DNA of 64,000 nucleotides, taken from contig CM035350.1 of assembly GCA_020137815.1 (NCBI GenBank), positions 4,606,418 to 4,670,417 of the forward strand, written 5' to 3'. This DNA is from Hormiphora californensis (Eukaryota > Ctenophora > Tentaculata > Cydippida > Pleurobrachiidae). Positions 54,901-64,000 of this stretch are shown here, piece by piece; position 1 is the stretch's first letter; every line of letters starts with the position of its first letter. A model generated the notes under the pieces. That model made no database searches. It was not told the DNA's origin and worked only from the letters and a program-made list of their open reading frames with translations. The position numbers and the translations under genes are program-made.

Positions 54901-56140
54901 AAGCGTGATGTAGAATAGCCAAAGTGAGAAAAGTGTGAGTAAAAAGCCATTAGTAATATTAACCGCACAAAATGACGGCCACAAAAAAACCGAACCAACC
55001 CCGCTGCCATCATTACCTAAAACCTACTACATAATATCATGTTAATATTCAATATTCATCTACCACTAGGCAGGGAGGAGGATATGTATCCTCGGGCGAA
55101 CTTGACGAAACCGTTATCTCCCCAACTGGATCCCCAGGAATTCTTAACCAGGAATGTATGTCGATGTAAACCCATCTAGTTATAAACAGCATGTCTTGGG
55201 CAAAGTCGGCATCCCATGTAATTCAAGCGCCGCGCAGTGGCAATTTCTTTTTTCCCATGGGCTCTAGAACGGTGAGCAAACGCCGTCTAGACAAAGTCTA
55301 GCAAAATACAACTGTGAGATTTTGTCTATCGCTGATACTATCAGTGATAGTGTCGCTATCACTTACTAGTACTTGAGTTCGCACGATACCCGCACATGTG
55401 TTGTCCCACAGAATTCCTCCAGAATAACTCCAGAACCGTGATGTCACCTGGAATGCCATAGAAAGGGATCCCTCACTCCCTCAGCCAGTGCAGCAATGTT
55501 CTGGGACTCAGTTGAGCCTACACAGGTCGCTTTGGTAATCTTTGCAGCTACAAGACCGTTACTCTTAGACGACTTCTTACAGGAACCACTATATTCATTG
55601 TTCAGCGTAGGAGTAATCAGAGGTAGGTGCTAGTCGTCCGTATTTACTATTTATTGGAATAATTAATTTGGAATCAATTTTGTTTGGACAAGAAACGGAC
55701 ACCATTTAGAACTCCGTGATAACTGCTAAAGTTTGTTTATCAAATTCAACCGGGTAACCTGTTATCTAACATGACTGTCAGTTTCGGTAACAGCTCGTTA
55801 TTGGGTAACTTCTTGTTATCTGATCATGATCATCCCATCTCACGATGATGCGTGTCTAGACCACTATTAAGTATATAATACTGTCATACTGAGAGCAGTT
55901 TAACTTTCAGACAGATCACGAATTGCATATATTCTTGATTTATCGTGATCTTCCAAGGTCTACATGACCTGTCAAAAAGTAAACTAAAGACTAATGCAGC
56001 AAAATGCAGACTATTCCCAGATTGAGAAAATCATATTAGAATTCATGGTGGGTGGTCAATAGTTCGTTGTTCAACAAGTTTTGGAATTTGGGATCATGCT
56101 ATGGCCATATTTAGGTGCCGGCAGGCACCTCCGACCCGAA
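54901..56140. other. Gene-free unique sequence
   Basis: I see no coding exon, repeat family or RNA gene here. Short internal motifs (for example GATAGTGTCGCTATC near 55345) look incidental. Confidence 0.5.
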
Positions 56141-56239
56141 GAAACCAGCAAAAAACGAAAAAAAGAAAAAAAATTTTTTGCCCTTGCACAAAAACCCAAA
56201 AATGCCGGCCCTATTAAGAACAAAGAAAGGTCTTTTTTT

Positions 56240-56283
56240 TGGGGGGGGTGGGGGGGGGGGGAGGGGGGGGGGGGGGGGGGGGG
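56240..56283. repeat. Poly-G run
   Basis: About 40 bases, almost all G, immediately before the TGCAAGGGC-type tandem repeat. Homopolymer length is unlikely to be reliable. Confidence 0.8.
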
Positions 56284-56299
56284 CAAAAAACATGTCAAC

Positions 56300-57365
56300 G
56301 ATTGTGGCCACACCGTTTGAGATATCGACTTGAAATTTTGTAGGCATGTTCTTGTAGTATTCCTTTGTGTCATGACGTTGGCGGATTTTTGAATTTTTAA
56401 TTAATTAATTAATTATAGGTAATTAAAAATGGTGCAAGGTGCCCTTGCACATTGCGTGTTCTGTCCCTTGCACCGCGCCCTTGCACCAAATTCTATTTTC
56501 CGTTCCGCTTAAAATAGCGACTTGAAACGTTGTAGGAATGTTCTTCAATCATAAAAGATGATGTTCGAAAAGTGGGAATAGTCAAAATTAATTAATTAGT
56601 TAGTTAGAGCCGTGCAAAAAATGGAATTTGGTGCAAGGGCAGGCAATGTGCAAGGGCAAATGGTGCAAGGGCAGCCCTTGCACCAATTTTATGATCGAAC
56701 TGTGTCCACACCGTTTAAATATTTGACAACGAAACTTTCTATGCATGTTCTAGTAGCATAACTACGAGTACTAGAAGAGCCGTATGATTAATATATCAAT
56801 TAGGTAATTAATTATAGGCAATTAATCAAAATTTGCCCTTGCACAATTTGTGCAAATTTCCCCTGACATGTGCCCTTGCACCATTTTGTTTTGCCCATGC
56901 ACTAAATTATATTTCCGTTCTGCTTAAAATATCGACTTGAAACTTTCTAGGAATGTTCTTCATGCATAAAACATATAATATAATCTACAGAAAGTGGGAA
57001 TAGTCAAAATTAATTAATTACGATAGAGTTCGATTGATTTACCATGACAACGGAGTTGGTCACCATACTAACCAGAGAATTCGTTGTAAAATAGTCCTTT
57101 CTTGCTATAAACTCGGCCTTTAGATAGAAAATTGATTTTATTCTACTCGCACTAATGCAAGGGCATTTCACAGTTTGGTGCCGTTATTTTTGTCTCTATT
57201 TTTAATAGGATTTTGGGATTAGACTGAAAGTATGGGATCATTTGAGAAGTAGTGAAGATTTGAAAATGTTAGCTACTTGCCGGTTCGACAAACTAAACCC
57301 ATATGATTCCAACTTCGGGTCGGACGAGGGGAAGCTTGCCTTTTGCGAACATATTATAATGGTTA
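56300..57365. repeat. ~398-bp tandem repeat carrying TGCAAGGGC motifs, part of a dispersed repeat
   Basis: CCACACCGTTT recurs at 56308 and 56706, and GTGGGAATAGTCAAAATTAA recurs near 56570 and 56994. The units are about 398 bp and diverged. About a dozen GTGCAAGGGC or GCCCTTGCAC motifs in both orientations are spread through them. The sequence from about 57010 to 57365, ending AAGCTTGCCTTTTGCGAACA, is found inverted from 63238 onward. No coding capacity is visible, and the element class is unknown. Confidence 0.8.
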
Positions 57366-57630
57366 ATGGCAAATTTAGTCATTAGTCATTGGTCAAGGGC
57401 TGTGTCAATTGTGACACAGGTGATGATCATCAATCACGTGTTTGTAGGACGCGCAACTTTTTTAATTGACAGGTGCGCGCATAACCAGTCACGTGACCTA
57501 TGAGCGTGGGAAAAAGTACACTCAGAATCAGCGATTGGCACCTGTTTGAGCGAAATGGTACCAAACTGCCTCTTGCCCGCCGTTTTTACTCTTGGACAGG
57601 CGTGTTCCAAGTTTCTTTCACCAACAATAA

Positions 57631-57779
57631 CGATCTGGCAGCACCGACCTGATCTAAGCACAGATTTAGCACACTGTTAAAACTTGCCAAGCTAGACTGT
57701 GGTAAAGGGAGGGTTAGACATAACATTGTTATGTCATAACAAAGTCAAAGCTGGGTCTGGTGCCACCACTGCCAGACAG
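57631..57779. mobile_element. MITE-like element, CTGTCTGGCGGC family, about 150 bp
   Basis: The left end (GATCTGGCAGCACCGACC) and right end (complement of CTGTCTGGCAGTGGTGGCAC) are imperfect inverted copies with the family motif. A further palindrome CATAACATTGTTATG lies inside. Boundaries are approximate. Confidence 0.55.
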
Positions 57780-58225
57780 AAAATAACAAATTAAAAGACG
57801 TCGATTTTTAGTCTAAATTGTAATTTCTTAGCTTGTATCATAATATTCAATCATCAAGAGGACTCGAATTCTTATCGCATTATATCACATGTGCACAAAC
57901 ACACACATATTGCTTTCTTGCGAGTAGATCTCATTCTGGGCCAGGCACACACGTGAGGGCAGGGTTTTCAGAACTCATCAGCTCAGATCTAGAGATGTAC
58001 AGGTGAAAGAGAATCACTCTTTACATCTATCACAATCTCAAAGGATATTTAGGGAATTCTGTCCTTCTGAGTTCAACAATATTGTTCCACCACTATACAC
58101 GGTGCCTGACCCAAAACACAAAACTTAATACCGAGAGACTTTCTTCCAATTTTTACAGTACATATATACATACCAACAATATTAGGAAGGCCCTTTCAAC
58201 TCAATTCTTACTCCTTCTCTCTTTC

Positions 58226-58227
58226 AT

Positions 58228-58313
<86 letters not shown>
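58226..58313. repeat. (CT)n microsatellite
   Basis: An almost pure CT tract of about 85 bp followed by CACTCACT repeats. Confidence 0.95.
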
Positions 58314-58315
<2 letters not shown>

Positions 58316-58319
58316 ACTC

Positions 58320-59999
58320 ACTCACTCAGTCTCTTCTCGGCACTCAACGAAGGGAATGTTTCAAAATTGTTGTTGCCAAGTGGAGGGCCATACAAAAGAA
58401 TTAGAAAAACTTGACGGTTATAGTTATACACAAACGATAATATCGAGAGAAACGTCTTGATAACTTTATAATATTTTATCACGCAAAAAATATTTTGCCG
58501 AAGAAAGATCATCATAATTTTGAAAAAAGAAGAACGCAAAAAGTTTTCACAAATCCCAATTTAAATAGCTTAGTACGTATACATGTCGTGCCTTTAAACA
58601 CGTGACATGTACAAAAAATACATATGATAATATATAGAGTAAGCTAGTAGATAAGTTAGCTAAGAGTATATATTAATATGTGTTACTGTGGCTGCCTGCA
58701 GAAAAGTCAGATACGTATAGAAACTATTATGAGTCTAAGAAAAAACAACTACTAAGCACCCCGTCCATTGCTTTCACTCCATTTTATCATTTCCCGCACA
58801 TATCACAGTTTTGATCAAAACGTGTTTTTTTGGAAAAAGAACTAACTTAGAAAAGTTGAGTGTTGTGCAGGAAAAACAAAACGGAGGGAAGGAACGAGAT
58901 GGTAATGCAAAGTAGTTGGGTAGTGATAGGGGGGTTAAAAGATCCCCTAAACCTGTTATCACACACACTGTCTGGTTTAGGGTTCAATCTGCATATTAAA
59001 AGACGTAGGTTCTAGCCCCTTGCCAGTGTTCTAAGATATCTTAAAAACTCCCTTAAGCTATTACGTTACGTAAAAAAAGATGCTCAAACCCCAAATATTA
59101 GCTCTCCCATTCCATGGAGCGTACCTGAGAAGTAAAAGACAGAAAGAGAAGCTATAGCAAGCTATAATTCTAGTCTCATACATCCTAAAGTACGAGCTAC
59201 TTATAAAAAGACACATAGGTCTACTATGGTGGTGGGTCCCGCCTAAAACAATTCAACTCCCCGTGGTAAAAATGTGTATGTGTGTTTCTTTAAAAATTGT
59301 GTGTATATATCCCATCTCATAATATTAATAAATAACTTCTTCAAAAACTATTGTGCTGCAAAAGCTGTGTTATAATATTGTTATCTCTAAAGACTGGGTG
59401 TGTGGTCAAAAGTATATATCATGGGCCATTTGGCGAGTGTGTCACAGTTCTCACTCCCTTGGATATAATATAATAATAACTATGTTTATATATTCCGCCC
59501 ATATATCCAACAGGGACAGCACAGTGGTACTGTCACTGAAGGATAATATCTGAACGTTATATATAGTCTAATGTGTGTAAATATATATCTACGGCAAGTC
59601 AAGTGTATATAATTATGTACATTATATATTAATATATAATTTTTAACTGGAGATAAAGACCCGGCTGCACATCGTTATAGCACATAAACAATACAATTTG
59701 TGTACAAATACATAAACCAGAAAGATAACTGCGTGCAGCTGCTAGGGGGGTTTTTTCTCCGAAAAAAGAGATATGTTATTATTGTCTTCATCTTCTTCTA
59801 CTTTTCCATCATAATCAAATTATTAGCTGAGGTGCTGGGCGTTTTAACACACAAAGATAGCCAATATAACAATACCCGCACCTCTCACTCTCATTTGTAC
59901 CAGTCTTATAACCCAGCTGGCTCATCCATCAACACCCCACAGCTTAGAGGGGGAGCTGGATATTATCACCACATTGTCTCTTGTCGTGTGTCGCACACT
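58320..59999. other. AT-rich stretch, probably 3' UTR and flank of the minus-strand zinc-finger gene
   Basis: No coding exon is supported. The base composition is unlike the flanking exons, with many ATATAT runs near 59560-59640. It lies directly 3' of the stop codon at 60000. Confidence 0.45.
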
Positions 60000-61072
60000 T
60001 CACTCGGCTATATCACCGAGGCACGCAAGGAGTGTCTTGATTAGTGTGTAATGGGTGAGAGAGTGTTGGCACTCCAGATGCCACGTTAACCCACTCAAAA
60101 CGCCATCTCGGAAGTCACACAGGTTACAATTGTAACTGATCGGCTGGTCGCTGCTCTTGTCCTGTTGGCGCTCACCCAAAGCTCGGAGGGCCTCACACGC
60201 ATCCTTCTCGTCCTCATTCCTCTCTATGGAGCTCCGTGGGGAGGGTTGTTGTTGTTGTTGGTCCTCAGAGGGAGGTGAGTCCTCCTTGTTGCTACCCTGG
60301 GTGGACGAGGAGGCAGGGGTCGAGGGAGATTTACTGACCGGTGTATCCTCCTTAACATCAGGTTGCCTCCCCTCCTCACTCTCCTTCTTTATCTCAACTG
60401 TGGTATCCTCGGGGGGAGTAGGTCGGCCCTCCTCAAGTGATACTCTTACGGTTATGGGGCTCAACCTTTATGGGTCGTGGGTGGGCCAGGGTGTAGGGGA
60501 GTGCAGAGGCGGGCCGGGGAAGACGGATAGTGGATCGTGGTGGTACTGGTGCATCCGTTCTGCTGATAGACTCGGCGTGGGAGGGAAGAAGGAAGCAGAA
60601 CTTTGGACTTGTCCCAGGGGGTCTATATCCATCATTGCTTTCAGTTTTATCGACTTTAGCTCGTCTTTGCTCGGCTCTGTAAGGGAGAGAGGGAGAATGG
60701 GTTAGTTATTGAATCGACAGGTCACGATCTACTACCAATACCATTCATTAGATTGTCTGTCTGGTCGGTCTAAGAGCACTTAAACCCAGCTTTAATGGAC
60801 AGCACTCTCTTTTATTTTTTACATAATATAATGGTACCCATTTCATTGATTGACTCACGTTTTGAAGACGGAGAGGGAGCTGCTAATTTCCGAGCTTTTC
60901 TCGGTGACTCCAATCGTTCCTCAGGGAAAGGTGTATCTCGGAGGGAGCTCATAGGGGGCAGTTGACCTCGGGGAGTATCGAGAGATGTGACACAACTCAA
61001 CATTTCTTGTCTGAATGATTCCAACCAAGTCGGATATTTCTTTTCTCCATCTTGCATCAGTGTTGTGTGTAC
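60000..61072 (-). CDS. 3' part of a gene ending in a C2H2 zinc-finger-like motif
   Basis: Two minus-strand exons, 61072-60859 and 60676-60000, join in phase across a GT-AG intron; upstream exons are not identified. The first encodes a segment with YPTWLESFRQEMLSCV and SPRKARKLAAPSPSSK. The second begins PSKDELKSIKLKAMM and runs through a Pro/His-rich stretch, IKVEP (a sumoylation-type motif), an acidic Ser/Gln region and a C-terminal CNLCDFRDGVLSGLTWHLEC. This gives C-x2-C-x12-H-x4-H, an acceptable C2H2 finger. A transcriptional regulator is plausible, but one divergent finger is weak evidence. A frame break is needed near 60470, between THDP and the EEGRPTPP segment. The paralogue or family is unknown. 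Confidence 0.6.
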
Positions 61073-63237
61073 CTGAGAGAGGATTAGAGTCGTTAAAATC
61101 TTCATCTCAATATATTAATCAGATAATGTTATCTCTTTCATAGTTAACTCTTTATCTCCCATCCAAAATCCCTCTAGATTTATCATTATAGTCCAAAGTT
61201 AAGAGTGGTGTCTATAGACGCCATTTATAGAAATCACGGCTGCTGATGGTTAAATCAAGTCACGGTGATCTCCTTCTCCCCATTTAAATTTGCTTCTTGT
61301 TTTGGGAGACAATCGAGGGAGGTCCGCCGCGAGAATTCTAAAAAGTGCGCGCGCGAAGCGTGTTCCCTTGAAGGGAGGCTCCGCGCGCTACATAACAAAC
61401 TACTGGGAGAAGGAGCGAGTGACACTTCGCGTGAGTTCTCGCAGTTGTTAAGGAAGATGGTCGTGATTTGTATTGCAAGTCGTGATGCCATCACCGTGAT
61501 TCAAAATGGAAGAAGGAATAGTAACACAATACTATACCCAATGTGTATTTCAATGTGTTTAAAAACTGGGTGATCCTGATGAGTCTGTACAATGTAAACA
61601 TGTACGTCAATACCAGGGGCTGCAGCCCAGTAAAAGTCCTCTATTTATCACGATGGGTTTTTTTTGCACGAAGGAGAGGCGGCTAGGGGGGGGGTTTTTA
61701 AAAAAATTTAAAAAAACCCCCCCCCTGGGAAAATTTTTGGAAAAGAGGATGAAAAAAAACCCCCCCCCCCAAAATTTTTTTTTTCCCCAAAGTGTGTTCC
61801 TGCACGAGTTCCCCTCTCCCTCTATTGAAAGGGAAATGTTGTGATCTCTATCATGTCTAAAGGATAATTATCCCCCCAATTATCGGGGGCTCATGCAACT
61901 CGCGTGGCGACAATTTCCCGGCCCACTGAGACCCAGATCGGACTGATGATTGGCACTTATTATATCCAATAGCTATCATATATTCAGATCTGCTCTCTCT
62001 TCTTCAGACGCCCTCTCTCTCTCTCTCCTCTCCTCTCTGTCCCAGTTGTACCCAGAACATGACAAAGATCGGTGATCTGCCCCTTCTGAGTATGTGTGTT
62101 ATCCACCCCTCTCTCTTACTATCTCTCCCTATCTCCCTATCTTTGTGAGAGCTAGAAAGATAGAGAACATGATCTCCCAACAGGGCACGCCGATCTCCAT
62201 TTATTACCAATTGTAGACGGACTCAATAGACACACGGACACAACTCCTCCTATAATTACTACGCAAGTCAATATATGCTATGTACCGTTCCCCCTCTCTC
62301 TAATGCTTTGTTCTATCTCTCTCTCTCTCGCTCTCTCCCTACCCCCACGATATCTGTTTAAGTTCTTGAGCTATCAAGCTGTCAGAATAACAGAGTGGGA
62401 GAGAGAGAGGATGAAGCGATGGGGCGATATATCACGATTATATATCAGAAAATATCTGGCAGGCCGAAAGATATATCTCCCCACATCGCGATGTGTTTTG
62501 ATCTATCGGTCTTACTACCAAACTGCAAGACTATTGTTGTCTACAGGACTGCCAGTACTTTTGCAATACAGACTATAGAGAATATAATACTGGCCCGCCC
62601 AGCTGGGTGAACAGAATTTCACGCTTTAACCTAGTTAGGGCATTCAATAGTGACAAATTCAGGTGCTCTCCCCTCCTAGTCCTCTCTCTTTCCTCTCCCC
62701 TTCCTCTTTCTCTCTCTCTCCCCTTCGGTCGGAATGAAATGTGGATCAGTATCATTTTGCTTTAAACTGGGGGGAGCTATACCAACAGGTTTGCTCCCCC
62801 TACGATACGTCACTTTTAGTCGCGGTCAGCAGCAACTACTGCAGCCCTGTCTTCCTCTATATCTATACCTCCCCCTATCACTATCCTTCTAGAGCACTGA
62901 AGAACGACAAATTGAGGAGGTGATACACCAATCCATAATCTGTCAAAGTTACCATCTCGTCCGGCTATGGTAAGGACATAACGACACAATAGGCTTTCTC
63001 GTCGCCCCCCCCCCCCCCCCCTTGGGGAATAGGAGGTGCTGCGCCATGTGAGAATATAGAAGTAGGGATCAGGGAGACAGAGTAGTGAGTACAGAGGAGT
63101 AGGAAAGGGGTAAGACAGAGAGGAAAGAGGGGTTACCCACGTGAACCGTCTAGAGATGCAACAGCGTGTGCCAGGCCCAGTCTCTATACCCAGTCTCTAT
63201 GTAGCATGAAATAGAAGAGAGTTACGCATGTTAACTA
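61073..63237. other. Gene-free region upstream of the zinc-finger gene
   Basis: No exon is supported with splice context. A plus-strand 102-codon frame at 61265-61573 shows no recognisable motif. The stretch includes a suspicious homopolymer block (61655-61800), CT-rich tracts near 62015, 62310 and 62680, and a poly-C run near 63005. First exons and the promoter of the zinc-finger gene may be here. Confidence 0.4.
61655..61800. other. Homopolymer-inflated low-quality consensus
   Basis: A succession of G, T, A and C homopolymers of 5-11 bases with almost no normal sequence between them. It is unlike any other part of the window and looks like consensus failure rather than biology. Confidence 0.7.
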
Positions 63238-63523
63238 TGTTCGCAAAAGGCAAGCTTCCCCTCGTCCGACCCGAAGTTGGAATTATATGGGTTAGTTGTG
63301 CGAACCGGCAGTTGCTAACATATTTCAAATTTCACTACTTCTCAAATGATCTAATCCATACATTCAGTCTGATCCCAAAATAAAATTGTAAATCCTGTTA
63401 AACATAGAGCCCAAAATGATGGCACCAACGTTGAAATGCCCTAGTAGTTAGTGGAGCAGAAACAAAATCAATTTCCTATCTCACCACGTTAATAATAAAT
63501 AATTAAGTTAATGCTCTTATTTG
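63238..63523 (-). repeat. Inverted copy of the 57-kb dispersed repeat, part 1
   Basis: It starts TGTTCGCAAAAGGCAAGCTT, the reverse complement of the sequence ending at about 57355, and follows that copy backward with substitutions until the assembly gap. Confidence 0.85.
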
Positions 63524-63623
63524 NNNNNNNNNNNNNNNNNNNNNNNNNNNNNNNNNNNNNNNNNNNNNNNNNNNNNNNNNNNNNNNNNNNNNNNNNNNNN
63601 NNNNNNNNNNNNNNNNNNNNNNN
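63524..63623. other. Assembly gap, 100 N
   Basis: Exactly one hundred N bases, a conventional scaffold join of unknown true length. It falls inside an inverted copy of a dispersed repeat. Confidence 1.
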
Positions 63624-64000
63624 TTTTAGAGGTGCTCAAATTTGAACTAAAGTGGGTTTTATAGCAAGAAAGGGGACTTTTACAACGAATTCCCGGGTTT
63701 ACTATGGTAACCAACCCTTTTGTCATGGTAAATTAATCGAAAATTACGAGTCTATCCCCCAGCAATGGTTTAAAAAATTTTAAAAAGGGTAAAAGTTAAT
63801 AAAAATTTTGCCAAAACTGTGCGGGGGCAAAAGTTTTAAGGTTATTATTTTTTATTAATTTAGAAAATCAAAAATCCGGTCCTTTATGACTGTAGTTATA
63901 ACTTAGAACAAATCACAGTTTTTTCGAAAAAAAAAAAGGGTTTTGGGCCCCCAGTTTAAATATAAAAGTTGCAAAAAATGTGCGGGGGCAAAAAAAAATT
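63624..64000 (-). repeat. Inverted copy of the dispersed repeat, part 2 (corrupted)
   Basis: TATAGCAAGAAAGG, ACAACGAATTC and TGTCATGGTAAA follow the reverse complement of about 57110-57030 in order, so the copy continues across the gap. Differences favour homopolymers, and GTGCGGGGGCAAA stands where the other copy has GTGCAAGGGCAAA, which again suggests poor consensus quality. Confidence 0.7.

Noticed and set aside
54588-55013. Leu/Ser-rich minus-strand frames that resemble membrane proteins
   Set aside because: They are translations of GA/CT microsatellite. The hydrophobic pattern is an artefact of CT repeats.
56081-56373. Poly-Gly or poly-Pro frames around the poly-G run
   Set aside because: Low-complexity homopolymer translation, with sequence quality doubtful.

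Overview
The window is animal nuclear DNA. Every recognisable gene is split by GT-AG introns, and the set is metazoan: protein kinase CK2 alpha, a GAS2-like protein (CH + GAR domains), a Shaker-type voltage-gated potassium channel, and an Ig-domain type I membrane protein. Genes are closely spaced, some introns are under 100 bp, and non-coding DNA is full of GA/CT microsatellites and small DNA transposons. An invertebrate, possibly non-bilaterian, genome fits, but I cannot name the phylum. A run of exactly 100 Ns (63524-63623) and many one-base frame breaks, several in homopolymers, suggest a scaffolded, imperfectly polished draft assembly.

Layout. 1-2360: a 28-bp minisatellite split by a TA-flanked fold-back element. 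3137-6319 (+): a clean nine-coding-exon CK2 alpha gene. 8092-23242 (-): a GAS2-like gene, convergent with CK2, with a CH exon, two GAR exons, a Ser/Lys-rich tail and a terminal exon carrying two SKLPR motifs; its large first intron holds several transposons. 23301-33879 (-): three consecutive genes that look like diverged tandem paralogues sharing short N-terminal, middle and C-terminal motifs. The middle one has about 46 copies of an 8-residue charged repeat and the first has a degenerate ~85-residue repeat. I recognise none of the three. 34147-35663: a TA-flanked element with a GGGGCCTCTAG-type array as its core.

37229-54061 (-): at least 20 small exons assemble into one long gene of unknown function. 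The chain is phase-consistent except for one exon that needs a one-base correction. Two other genes lie inside its introns on the opposite strand: the Ig-domain receptor (40615-42461, +) and the potassium channel (43848-47412, +). 54062-59999 has no gene I can support. 60000-61072 (-) holds the last two exons of a gene ending in a C2H2 zinc-finger-like motif. The right end is repeat sequence, including an inverted copy of the 56.3-57.4 kb repeat that runs across the gap.

The most unusual items are the nested-gene arrangement, the tandem trio with its two internal repeat types, and a related pair of hAT-like non-autonomous elements with one perfect 8-bp target duplication each. I found no CRISPR array, rRNA or tRNA.
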